Of a stretch of 9,710 nt of DNA, positions 1 through 7,749 are shown piece by piece (positions within the stretch are counted from its first letter, which is position 1; every line of letters begins with the position of its first letter). Origin of the DNA: an uncultured Prevotellaceae bacterium. GTDB lineage: Bacteria > Bacteroidota > Bacteroidia > Bacteroidales > Bacteroidaceae. Location of the stretch: NCBI GenBank assembly GCA_945787625.1, contig CALZJL010000028.1:1-9710 (forward strand). Direction: 5' to 3'. Below the pieces are notes generated by a model. The model was not told where the DNA came from and made no database searches. It saw only the letters and a list, made by a program, of their open reading frames with translations. The translations under genes and the position numbers were made by a program.

Positions 1-1260
1 GGCTTTGTGCTATCCTATATGGGGGTAAAGCTGAGTATGGACAATGTCTTGTGCGCTCCTCCTCGTCAGGGTATTCTTATTCCTCTGAGCGTATTGATGT
101 TGCCTGCATTTGACTTGGCGCGTGTGGCTACGTCGAGAATGCTGAGAGGGGTTCATCCGTTTCATCCAGACAAAACGCATATCCATCATTTGCTTTTGCA
201 GAATGCATTCTCGCAGAGACAGGCTTTGGCGATACTCCTGATAGCTGATGTGCTGCTTGTGGCGTTGAATATGTTATTGTGGGAGTGTTCGCTACAGATT
301 ACGCTGATTCTGCTGATAGATGTGTTGCTATATGCAGTGGGGGTACTTGTGCTTCAGACTTGTGCAGACCCCGAACGTATGCTCAAGCCGATGCCTCCTG
401 TCGAAAGGCGCGAACAACCCATGGACGTGCCGGTCGGACGTGTCGGTTTTGGCGCACCTCGTAATTTTGATTATGAAAATATCAGATTCTCGATTATTGT
501 GGCTACCTACAATAGTGAAAAGACTCTGGCAGACACTTTTGATAGCCTTTTGAGACAGTCGTATCAGAATTATGAGGTGATACTATGTGATGGAGCTTCT
601 ACAGACAATACTATGCGCATTGTTGACAGTTATCGTGCTCGCTTTGGTGACAGACTACGAGCTGTGAGTGAGCCAGACAAGGGACTGTATGATGCAATGA
701 ACAAGGGGATTGACCGTGCAACAGGTGATATCGTCGGTATCTTGAATTCTGATGATTTCTATACTTCTGACGATGTCCTGGAGAGGATTGTTAATGCTTT
801 CGTATGCAATCCTTTGTTAGAGGCTGTGTATGGTGATGTACACTATGTAAATCCTGGCGACTTGAAACGTACGGTGCGATACTATTCGAGTCGTTTGTTC
901 AAACCTCGTTATATGCGCATGGGATTTATGCCGGCACATCCGTCGTTTTACTGCCTGAGGAGTCTGTATTCGACATACGGCAAGTTCCGACTGGAATACA
1001 AGGTGGCGGCTGATTTTGATCAGTTGTTCAGATTGCTTTTTATAAATCGCATTCGTACGCAGTATATCCCGATGGATTTTGTGACGATGCGCACAGGGGG
1101 TGTAAGTACATCAGGACTTAAGAGCCATGTGCAGATTCTCAAGGACCATGTGCGTACTTTCCGTTCTCAAGGTGTAGAGGTGAGTTATGCTCTATTTGCT
1201 ATCAGATATGTGTGTAAGTGTGGCGAACTGGTCTGGGGACGTTTGACGGGAAATAGATAG
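1..1260 (+). CDS. WecA/MraY-type sugar-1-phosphate transferase fused to GT2 glycosyltransferase (5' end cut by window)
   Basis: The reading frame is open to base 1, so the N-terminal part lies outside the window; the GTG at base 7 is just an internal Val codon. Counting from that codon, residues 1-117 match the C-terminal end of the WecA branch of polyprenyl-phosphate sugar-1-phosphate transferases. They hold a HPDKTHIHHLL stretch (residues 53-63, the family's HIHH motif), then a SQRQA segment and two membrane segments (about 73-91 and 97-117). A polar, proline-rich linker (about 119-158) leads into a complete GT2 domain. That domain starts at FSIIVATYNS (161-170) and has DGASTDNT, GLYDAMNKG (226-234), the metal-binding region LNSDD (246-250), and HPSF plus DFDQLFRL as acceptor-side motifs. 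Inferred role: loading the first sugar phosphate on undecaprenyl phosphate and adding a later sugar. An internal ATG at base 421 could give a separate GT2 product, but no good ribosome binding site precedes it. Confidence 0.88.
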   Translation, partial: GFVLSYMGVKLSMDNVLCAPPRQGILIPLSVLMLPAFDLARVATSRMLRGVHPFHPDKTHIHHLLLQNAFSQRQALAILLIADVLLVALNMLLWECSLQITLILLIDVLLYAVGVLVLQTCADPERMLKPMPPVERREQPMDVPVGRVGFGAPRNFDYENIRFSIIVATYNSEKTLADTFDSLLRQSYQNYEVILCDGASTDNTMRIVDSYRARFGDRLRAVSEPDKGLYDAMNKGIDRATGDIVGILNSDDFYTSDDVLERIVNAFVCNPLLEAVYGDVHYVNPGDLKRTVRYYSSRLFKPRYMRMGFMPAHPSFYCLRSLYSTYGKFRLEYKVAADFDQLFRLLFINRIRTQYIPMDFVTMRTGGVSTSGLKSHVQILKDHVRTFRSQGVEVSYALFAIRYVCKCGELVWGRLTGNR

Positions 1261-1262
1261 CG

Positions 1263-2096
1263 TTATACGGTGCGATATTTTTTGCTGAAAGCCTTAAGCA
1301 GTGACGCAGCTATCCGCGTGAGATAGAATTTCAAATTGTTGTGTGGTATGTCAGATAAGTACATACGTGTGTATTGCCATGCGAGTCTGAGCGCGTTGCT
1401 GATTTGAGAATAGTTGCTGATAGGTCTGCGTGAGGCTGAGTTGTTTCGTTGGCGTACATAGTATATCGCGTGAGGAGGAGCGAGAAGAATACTATGCATG
1501 CGTTTCGTCAGGGTGGTGATGAACAGTGAATCTTCTCCGAGAGCGAAATTCGGGTTGAACCTCAAGTTGCCTATCAGTTTTCTTGGAATGGCCTTGCCAC
1601 CCACAGCGGAGAGGAGACGTCGTCCGCTATATAGTGTCAGGGGATTTTTTTTGATTTGCTCACTCGCTGTATCATATGCCTTGGTTAAGGCAGTCTGGAT
1701 TTCCTGGCGAGTCTGGTCGTCGAACAGACTCAGTTTGGCAGCGACTATACTGTTAGGGGTGGCACAAGATACAAGACTTTCGATGTATGTCGGACTAATG
1801 TAATCGTCATCATCGAGGAAAAGTATATATTCGCCTTGCGCCTCGTCAAGACCTATGTTGCGTGCGTTCGAGACCCCACCTTGGTCGGTTTGTAGCAGAT
1901 GTATATTGTGTGAGGGTAGGGAAATGCTATCGATAAAGTCTGAAAGCCTGTCACGATAGGGTTGGTCGCAACCATTGATAATGACAATGATTTCGTAATT
2001 CTCTGGTGGGTAACTCTGGTGTAAGACAGAGTGCAGGCACTCGTAGATATAATCCTGAGGCTTGTATGTGGGAATAATTACAGAAGCTTTGAGCAT
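1263..2096 (-). CDS. GT2 family glycosyltransferase
   Basis: This 277-residue protein is a soluble GT-A fold glycosyltransferase that should transfer a sugar from a nucleotide donor to the growing lipid-linked repeat unit in the cytoplasm. The N-terminus ASVIIPTYKPQDYIYECL is the standard GT2 nucleotide-binding start. GGVSNARNIGLDEAQGEYI (73-91) and the acidic run FLDDDDY (93-99) form the donor and metal site, and GEDS (187-190) supplies the likely catalytic-base region. There is no transmembrane segment, and the C-terminus is basic (SKKYRTV). The sugar and linkage cannot be told from sequence. It is the last gene of the minus-strand operon, 7 bases after the preceding glycosyltransferase gene. 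Its TAA stop is two bases from the stop of the convergent plus-strand gene. Confidence 0.92.
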   Translation of the reverse strand: MLKASVIIPTYKPQDYIYECLHSVLHQSYPPENYEIIVIINGCDQPYRDRLSDFIDSISLPSHNIHLLQTDQGGVSNARNIGLDEAQGEYILFLDDDDYISPTYIESLVSCATPNSIVAAKLSLFDDQTRQEIQTALTKAYDTASEQIKKNPLTLYSGRRLLSAVGGKAIPRKLIGNLRFNPNFALGEDSLFITTLTKRMHSILLAPPHAIYYVRQRNNSASRRPISNYSQISNALRLAWQYTRMYLSDIPHNNLKFYLTRIAASLLKAFSKKYRTV

Positions 2097-2103
2097 AAGT
2101 GTG

Positions 2104-3120
2104 TCATTTGAGGAACGAGTAGTCAGGTGTCAAATCCTTTGCAGATGCCGTACATTGTAATGAGGGGTCAGTAATGAGAGAGTCCAAAAGCAGAATAAAT
2201 TCCTCAGTAGTTTCAAATACGGGATTATAATTATAATATTGCCGACAATAGGAGAGTGCTGGATGTCGGTATATGAGTATGCGCTTGAGATTGGCAAAAC
2301 ACTCGTAGCTGATGCCGCTGACCTGTCCGCTGAAATCTTCTGGGTATGAAAGGAGTATTGCATCAGCATCAGTAAAGTATTGCTTGTACTCCTCGAAGTC
2401 TATGACTGGGGGAAGGTATTTGATATTAGGTTGTATGATGGTGGGAATACCCTGACATGGCTTGATGAGAATCTCTATGTCATGCGTGTTGATGTATTCG
2501 TGAAGTTTGGGATCCTGAAGTACTTGCTCAACGAATTTTAGGTTGAGTTTAGCTGAAGGATGAATGATGCGGAAAGGATGCTCAGGTTCTATGGTAGGTT
2601 GTGTGGTGAATGGCTTAATACAGCCATGAGACACAATCTTGTAGCGTGTAATGCCAGACTCTTGCAGCATGTCCGCCATGTGTTTGCTCATTACGAGGAA
2701 GGTGTTGTCGCGGGCTATGCGTCTACACAGGCAGCGTTTGATGCGGCTGTCACGAACTGTAGCTGTACGATGCATGAATATAAACATGTTGCGGGCAATC
2801 TTGACGAGTGAGAGTGATATCTCATCGCAATAGCCTACGATGACGTTGTCGTACGCTTTGGTGTTTACCTTGATTCGTATGAGCAGAAGAGTTATGACAA
2901 ATACAATACGATTGATGAATGGGTGACCGTCCCGATAGCGCAATATAGGGGGAATGATAAAATCGTACATCTGGATAGGGTAGGGCAGTCGTTCGTACAT
3001 GAATTTGTGCAGGACGAGACGGACATCAGCACCAGTATTGCGCAAGGCATCGATTTGGATATGGTTGAAGTTCAGATGACCGACTTGCAAGTCGTAGTCT
3101 ATATAAAGAATCTTTTTCAT
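2104..3120 (-). CDS. Putative GT-B fold (GT4-like) glycosyltransferase
   Basis: This 338-residue protein is most likely a GT-B fold glycosyltransferase of the repeat-unit pathway. The N-terminal half looks like a Rossmann-type acceptor domain: a MKKILYIDYD strand, a GHLNFNHIQIDAL helix and an ADVRLVLHKF strand. A hydrophobic stretch at about 70-83 could touch the membrane. The C-terminal half has the donor-side layout of GT4-like enzymes: FRIIHPSAK (183-191), EILIKP (216-221), YFTDADAILLSYP (248-260), and SGISYECFANLKRILIY (268-284), where the E-containing segment contacts the nucleotide sugar in known members. The match is by layout rather than strong motif identity, so the family is less certain than for the GT2 genes. 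The gene lies 21 bases after the GT2-acyltransferase gene and 7 bases before the next GT2 gene, which supports co-transcription. Confidence 0.78.
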   Translation of the reverse strand: MKKILYIDYDLQVGHLNFNHIQIDALRNTGADVRLVLHKFMYERLPYPIQMYDFIIPPILRYRDGHPFINRIVFVITLLLIRIKVNTKAYDNVIVGYCDEISLSLVKIARNMFIFMHRTATVRDSRIKRCLCRRIARDNTFLVMSKHMADMLQESGITRYKIVSHGCIKPFTTQPTIEPEHPFRIIHPSAKLNLKFVEQVLQDPKLHEYINTHDIEILIKPCQGIPTIIQPNIKYLPPVIDFEEYKQYFTDADAILLSYPEDFSGQVSGISYECFANLKRILIYRHPALSYCRQYYNYNPVFETTEEFILLLDSLITDPSLQCTASAKDLTPDYSFLK

Positions 3121-3141
3121 TGCTGAGGTTGAGTGAGAGAG

Positions 3142-4404
3142 TTATGTGAATGGTTGGTAGCCATCGACAGTATAGTGTAGGTCATGATTACGATGGCCTA
3201 TCTCTTTTGCCGGTATACCCCCTACTATGGTGTATGATGGCACGTCTTTTGTGACTACAGCTCCAGCGCAGACCACTGCTCCTTGATGTATATTCACTCC
3301 ACTTAGTATGATAGCACCAGCTCCTATCCAAACATGGTCGCCAATGATGATAGGACTATAAGTGTAGCGGAAATCCGGACTTTGATGGTCGTGAGTAGCG
3401 GTAAAGAGCTGTACTCCATGTGAAATAGAGACATTGTCGCCGAGTATGATGCGCCCACGAGCGTCAAGAGTAGCTCCTCGATTGATATGACAATGCTCGC
3501 CTATCTGTACCAGATTTGCATTCATGATGTATGTATCCTTCATGATGAAACTGCCAGATCCTATCCGCATGCCAATGGCATTGAGTATCCTACGCCGTAT
3601 GCTCCAAAAGGGAATATGTGGCAGACAACTGTTTACTGTAAATTCAAGTATAAGAGCGCGAATAATGGTATATATCCGGGTATGGACGAAGAAGGTGCGT
3701 AAGTACTGACGTGCAAAAAAACATATTGCAGGCAGATTGAAACGACCCTCAGTAGCGATGCGGTAGTTGTAGCGTATATTTTGGTAGAGATTGGACGATG
3801 TTCCTTCCTTCTGATAGGCCTGGATAACTGTGTCGATACGCTTGAAACGCTTGCCAGCGAGATACATACGGTGAATCATGTGCCAGTCGAGGGCATAACC
3901 GAATTCGGACTTCAGTTCTGGCTGGTACATGAACTGACGTTGAACATCGCTGCGCACGAAACTGCTCCCGTGGCGATATATAGGAATGTAGCGCATGAGA
4001 GATGTGTCACTCATAGATTTAATCAGGCGTTGTGCTCCAAGCTCGTATTCGATGCTATCACCATAGATGATGTCTGCATCAGAGGTATCTGCAGTGCTGA
4101 AAATACGTTCTAAAGTATCAGGAGAGATGAAGTAGTCTCCACTATTGAGTACGTTGATCCAATCACCATTGGCGTAGGATATGCCCTTATTGAGCGCGTC
4201 ATAGATGCCACCATCAGGTTCGGAACACCAATATGCGATTTGACCCGAGTATTGTCGGATAATGTCGGCTGTACCATCCGTGCTGCCTCCATCAATGACG
4301 ATGAGTTCCTTCTCGCTCCATGTCTGGCATAGAAAGCTGTCTATGGTCTGGCGGATATGAGATACATCGTTGTATACGACAGTTATAACGCTTATCTTTT
4401 CCAT
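3142..4404 (-). CDS. GT2 glycosyltransferase fused to LbH (hexapeptide) acyltransferase
   Basis: This 420-residue protein carries two enzymes in one chain. Residues 1-220 are a GT2 domain: [10 protein letters not shown] at the start, DGGSTDGT (38-45), [15 protein letters not shown] (61-75), then VLNSGDYF (85-92) in place of a classic DxD, RHGSSF (144-149) and ALDWHM (171-176). This resembles the GT2 domain of the plus-strand gene. A basic, partly hydrophobic joint (about 225-275) leads to a left-handed beta-helix acyltransferase domain (about 276-405) of the WcaF/maltose acetyltransferase type. It has repeated hexapeptides, TATHDH (335-340) with the likely catalytic His338, [16 protein letters not shown] (355-370) and the closing [18 protein letters not shown]. 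The reading frame is continuous, with no stop codon or shift at the joint. Inferred role: adding one sugar and acetylating the same or a nearby sugar. A 36-base gap, the longest in the window, precedes the start. Confidence 0.92.
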   Translation of the reverse strand: MEKISVITVVYNDVSHIRQTIDSFLCQTWSEKELIVIDGGSTDGTADIIRQYSGQIAYWCSEPDGGIYDALNKGISYANGDWINVLNSGDYFISPDTLERIFSTADTSDADIIYGDSIEYELGAQRLIKSMSDTSLMRYIPIYRHGSSFVRSDVQRQFMYQPELKSEFGYALDWHMIHRMYLAGKRFKRIDTVIQAYQKEGTSSNLYQNIRYNYRIATEGRFNLPAICFFARQYLRTFFVHTRIYTIIRALILEFTVNSCLPHIPFWSIRRRILNAIGMRIGSGSFIMKDTYIMNANLVQIGEHCHINRGATLDARGRIILGDNVSISHGVQLFTATHDHQSPDFRYTYSPIIIGDHVWIGAGAIILSGVNIHQGAVVCAGAVVTKDVPSYTIVGGIPAKEIGHRNHDLHYTVDGYQPFT

Positions 4405-4421
4405 TTGTGTCGTGTGTGAAT

Positions 4422-4434
4422 CTAAAGTCTTTAG
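4422..4434. repeat. Short perfect inverted repeat in the gap before the GT2-acyltransferase gene
   Basis: CTAAAG and CTTTAG flank a single central T in the 36-base gap between the polymerase gene and the fusion gene. As RNA it could form only a weak five-pair stem with a three-base loop, and no T-run follows in either direction. It is visible directly in the sequence; a function as protein site or attenuator is not supported by anything else here. Confidence 0.25.
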
Positions 4435-4440
4435 TTGTAA

Positions 4441-5583
4441 CTAATCTTCGTAGTTCCGTACCTTTTGACAGCATTTCTCATAGCTGTCAGCCCCGAAGAG
4501 GTGGTTTTGGTATTTATAAATGTCACTATAATTATATATAGTGCTTTTTACAATGCTGTAGACCAAGATAAAAAGACAGAACAATATACGGTTGTTGCCA
4601 TGAAGGAAGACCCTCGGCATATAATACCACACTATCCAGTAACCGCAGATAACGAGAAGTCCGAGACGGGTGCTAACCACAGTAAACTCGCTCAAGAACA
4701 ATACGCATGAGAGATAGAGCAGAAGCATGTTGATATAAATATGATTTTTAGGCGCAGCCTGGAGCAGTTCTTTGTAGTATGCAAATGTAAGCATAGTGGT
4801 CAAGAGGCGCTCTATGAGACCAATTGATATAGTCTTGGCTTCGTCAAACTTGCTATATTGTTCTGCCATGATTTCAAATCGGGTGTCACTGCCACCAAAG
4901 AGGATGCTTAATATGGGAGTGAGCAGTTTAATCTTAAATACAAAGACAACAAGAGCTGCGAGTATGACAGACAGGAATACCCAGCGGTTAGTCTTAATAT
5001 TGAGGATATAATATAGTGGAATAAACAAGATGCTGGTAAGGTGAAATGTCGTGGCAACAATACAGAGCAGAAAGTAAGGTATAGGCCGCCTCTCCTCTAT
5101 ATAAGGCAAAGCATTGAGAAAGATGAGAATACTTATGGCATTGCGCATGAGATTGATGAGGATGACATAGCCCTCGAAGGTGAGAAACAACATCAGAAAG
5201 AAAGGAATGTTGAGACGTTTGAGATGTGCAAAGCGGAAAAGCAAAGTGAGGCAGATAGTTGTCTGTATGAACTGGAATACTGGGTATGAATTTGTGAACT
5301 GTTTGACAAGCAGGTTGAACAACATGTAGCCTGGTTCAAAAAAGTGCTCGGTACCACCTTCGAAAGGGTTGAGACGCAGATATGTCTGGTCGCAGTCCAG
5401 AAAGAGTGTACTATATGCTTGCCAGTCATGCCAAATATATCCTCTGAAGCCGAAGAAGAAAAGAAACATCACATAGCAGCCGATCGTTATGTTACGCTTT
5501 TGCCGTGCGTCAACATACTGGTACACGATAGCAAGCACGGCAAGAACAATGATGAGAATAGCGTAAGGGATAAAGTTAGGCAT
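4441..5583 (-). CDS. wzy: EpsG-like O-antigen/exopolysaccharide polymerase (Wzy)
   Basis: This 380-residue protein is very hydrophobic, with roughly ten membrane-spanning segments. It fits the EpsG family of Wzy-type polymerases, which link flipped repeat units into long chains at the periplasmic face of the inner membrane. Family-like features, in order: FFFGFRGYIWHDWQAY (42-57, first periplasmic loop with conserved Arg, Asp and Tyr), HFFEPGYMLFN (80-90), NLMRNAISILIFLNAL (144-159) and TTFHLTSILFIPLYY (178-192). A soluble segment at about 230-255 and a charged C-terminal tail (CQKVRNYED) complete it. Base composition is noticeably AT-rich in places: bases 4501-4560 hold 15 G or C of 60. That is common for polymerase genes in variable glycan loci. 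It starts 6 bases after the stop of the acyltransferase gene. Wzy proteins diverge widely in sequence, so the call rests on topology, these motifs and context. Confidence 0.9.
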   Translation of the reverse strand: MPNFIPYAILIIVLAVLAIVYQYVDARQKRNITIGCYVMFLFFFGFRGYIWHDWQAYSTLFLDCDQTYLRLNPFEGGTEHFFEPGYMLFNLLVKQFTNSYPVFQFIQTTICLTLLFRFAHLKRLNIPFFLMLFLTFEGYVILINLMRNAISILIFLNALPYIEERRPIPYFLLCIVATTFHLTSILFIPLYYILNIKTNRWVFLSVILAALVVFVFKIKLLTPILSILFGGSDTRFEIMAEQYSKFDEAKTISIGLIERLLTTMLTFAYYKELLQAAPKNHIYINMLLLYLSCVLFLSEFTVVSTRLGLLVICGYWIVWYYMPRVFLHGNNRILFCLFILVYSIVKSTIYNYSDIYKYQNHLFGADSYEKCCQKVRNYED

Positions 5584-5589
5584 GTCGTA

Positions 5590-6384
5590 TCAGGAGTTGT
5601 GTGTGGGCTCGATATATTTCCAGTCACGTTTGAGTCGGGCTATTATCTCGTTTTGCTCCATGGTCAAAGGAACGCTTGTACCGTAGGTCTTGAGAGAGTC
5701 ATAATGGTAGGCGTTAAAGATGTCGTCTATTTGTGTCGGAGAGAGCCTTTGGTCAGGAGGATAGAGAGCCAGTTCATGTCGCAAGATGTCGTCTTTCTCA
5801 AAGACCTTACCTATGATGCGAGCAGGTTGTCCGGCCACCACACTATACGGAGGAGTCGGATGAGTGACGACGGAGCACGCAGCAACGATACAGCCACGAC
5901 CTATGTCTGCTTTAGATAGAATGGTGACATTCGCACCTATCCATACATCCTCACCGACAGTGAGGTGACAGCTGTCGTCATTGATATGCGAAGTGCCGAG
6001 TAGGAATTGAGGTACACCGACAGTCTTACGGTGGTTGCCAGGTATGATGGTGCAGCCAGAGCCAACGACAGAGTATTGCCTGATGTAGATCTTCTCATGC
6101 GGAGAGTTGATAAAGCGTGCATTACTCCTGATTTTTACATTGTGATCGATATATACATTCTCGGGAGAGTCAAAGTACACAGGATATTCGATAAAGGTAT
6201 TCTCGCCAGTACTCCCGAGCGTGGCAAGGCGGGGGAAATGCCGCCTGACGAAAAGAGTCCGCTCGTGCCAGGCAAAATATACCCAACTATGTCTTATGGC
6301 TTGCAGTATCACCTTGACGAACCTGTATCGCTTGATTAAGGAAAGTATATCCATGATAGAGTGGAATGAAGCTATTTTGACCAT
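5590..6384 (-). CDS. LbH (hexapeptide-repeat) acyltransferase, probable O-acetyltransferase
   Basis: This 264-residue protein belongs to the WcaF/CatB-like left-handed beta-helix acyltransferases, which move acetyl groups from acetyl-CoA to sugars. Hexapeptide coils run from about residue 60 to 193: YIDHNVKIRSNARF, VVGSGCTIIPGNH with the likely catalytic His118, GEDVWIGANVTILSKADIG (144-162) and the closing PPYSVVAGQPARIIGK. The basic N-terminal 50 residues may pack on the trimer or touch the membrane. A tail of about 70 residues (195-264) follows the beta-helix, including ALYPPDQRLSP. The first ATG (6384) overlaps the Wzx gene by 13 bases. A second in-frame ATG at 6354 (residue 11) would leave a 17-base gap instead. 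Neither has a clear ribosome binding site, so the start is open. The target is probably the repeat unit made here; the acceptor is unknown. Confidence 0.88.
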   Translation of the reverse strand: MVKIASFHSIMDILSLIKRYRFVKVILQAIRHSWVYFAWHERTLFVRRHFPRLATLGSTGENTFIEYPVYFDSPENVYIDHNVKIRSNARFINSPHEKIYIRQYSVVGSGCTIIPGNHRKTVGVPQFLLGTSHINDDSCHLTVGEDVWIGANVTILSKADIGRGCIVAACSVVTHPTPPYSVVAGQPARIIGKVFEKDDILRHELALYPPDQRLSPTQIDDIFNAYHYDSLKTYGTSVPLTMEQNEIIARLKRDWKYIEPTHNS

Positions 6385-7739
6385 ATACCAGAAGCCCTAT
6401 GGTTGATGACGAGAAAGCATTGGTATGTGTATACGATACCCATTATCAGATACGATACAGCCATGACTGCAATTATTCCGACAGGACCGAGCCAAGTACC
6501 AAAGGCTAATACAGTTGTCAGATAGATGGCAGCCACGATTATAGAAGTCAGGATATGTATGCGCAAGATGCTGAGTCCATTCAACAAGTGAGCACTGGCG
6601 TTGGCAAAATTAAACATCGAGACGTAGGCCAACACGCAGGCAGAGAGGCCGAATGGCACCGCAACGCTCGTACCTACCCACAGTCTGAAGAAGTATGGAC
6701 TGACGAGAAGCATCAGCACCCCTGCCAGTGTAATCCAACCCCACGATTTGAGCGAACGACGGTACGTCAGCCTAATCCAATTGAAGTCTCGCTTGACAAA
6801 CGCCTCAGTATAGGCATTCCACAGAGGGGCAAGAACAATCGTGTAGCCGATGATGAGCAGGTTGAAATATTTGTATGCGACATTGTATGAGGTCACCTGC
6901 TCTGGTCCGAAGAAGTGTGATATGAAAATGTTCGTTGAGCTGAAAACTACGAGACAACTGGTTATCTGTATGACAAAAAAACCCAATCCCTTGCCCGTAA
7001 TACTGATTGCAGCCTGACTGTTGATACAATCCAGCCCTGGCATAAGTTGTGGATAGCGTCTGAGCAGCGGAATGGCAGACAGAGCATATATGACGATAGG
7101 AATGGCAATGAACACTATTACAATATTCGTAAGGTCTGGAGAAGTCGTTTTTGTCAAGACGAATATGGCAAGCAGAGTGACGAGATTGCTGACGCAGAGA
7201 ATGAAGTCGTTGACGGCATACTTCTGCATGGCGACATATACGAGTCCGACATTTTTGACCACAAACTGAACAAGAGTCAGTGAGACAGCGATTGTCATCA
7301 CCGCAGAAAGTTGTTCAGAAGAAAGTACCTTGGTGTTGAGTACACATTGGAAATCAATGTTGCGAATTAAAGGCAAGACAACTACGCCAATGACTACGGC
7401 AAGCAGACAGAGGTACAGAATCGCCGTTGAAAAGTAAGTCCTCGCCATGTCCATGTCGCCCACAGCAATCGAGCGTGATACATGGTTGCGCATGCCGTTG
7501 CCCAAACCGATGTCCATGAAAGCGATCCAATAGATTATTGATGATATCGCCATCCAAATACCATATACCTCAGCATTGAGATAGTTGACCGTCATAGGAA
7601 CGATAGCGAGCGAGCATAGCATAGATACCGACTTGAGTATTGCCGAAGCTATACTGTTCACCACCACATTTGTCGTGCGGCGGTCTTTAGAGAAAGACTT
7701 GCAGATGAAACCGTATATGCTGCGGCTGTTTATCTCCAT
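6372..7739 (-). CDS. wzx: Polysaccharide repeat-unit flippase (Wzx, MOP superfamily)
   Basis: This 455-residue protein matches the usual length and layout of Wzx flippases, with about twelve membrane segments spread over the whole chain. It would flip the undecaprenyl-pyrophosphate-linked repeat unit from the cytoplasmic to the periplasmic face. The N-terminal part is typical of the family: a basic lead (SKDRRTTN), then NSIASAILKSVSMLCSLAIVP and YLNAEVYGIWMAISSI (53-68), then FMDIGLGNGMRNHVSRSIAVGD (74-95), the conserved loop after the second membrane segment. Later, SSTNIFISHFFGPEQVTSYNVAYKYF (267-292) resembles the start of the second half of these transporters, and PLWNAYTEAF (305-314) follows. 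The gene lies 10 bases after Wzz, and its end overlaps the first possible start of the acyltransferase gene by 13 bases, so the two are probably translated together. The substrate cannot be read from sequence. Confidence 0.94.
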   Translation of the reverse strand: MEINSRSIYGFICKSFSKDRRTTNVVVNSIASAILKSVSMLCSLAIVPMTVNYLNAEVYGIWMAISSIIYWIAFMDIGLGNGMRNHVSRSIAVGDMDMARTYFSTAILYLCLLAVVIGVVVLPLIRNIDFQCVLNTKVLSSEQLSAVMTIAVSLTLVQFVVKNVGLVYVAMQKYAVNDFILCVSNLVTLLAIFVLTKTTSPDLTNIVIVFIAIPIVIYALSAIPLLRRYPQLMPGLDCINSQAAISITGKGLGFFVIQITSCLVVFSSTNIFISHFFGPEQVTSYNVAYKYFNLLIIGYTIVLAPLWNAYTEAFVKRDFNWIRLTYRRSLKSWGWITLAGVLMLLVSPYFFRLWVGTSVAVPFGLSACVLAYVSMFNFANASAHLLNGLSILRIHILTSIIVAAIYLTTVLAFGTWLGPVGIIAVMAVSYLIMGIVYTYQCFLVINHRASGIWSK

Positions 7740-7749
7740 GTCCTATAGT

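Noticed and set aside
2224..2237. Perfect 14-base AT palindrome ATTATAATTATAAT
   Set aside because: It falls inside the GT-B gene, where it encodes a Tyr/Asn-rich stretch (YYNYN); codon content explains it.
4405..4440. Possible intrinsic terminator inside the operon
   Set aside because: The only stem available is five weak base pairs, with no following T-run in either direction.
5344..5919. Plus-strand open frame of 191 codons crossing the wzy-acyltransferase boundary
   Set aside because: It lies antisense to two genes with clear family motifs, and its translation has no recognisable domain or sensible membrane or globular pattern.
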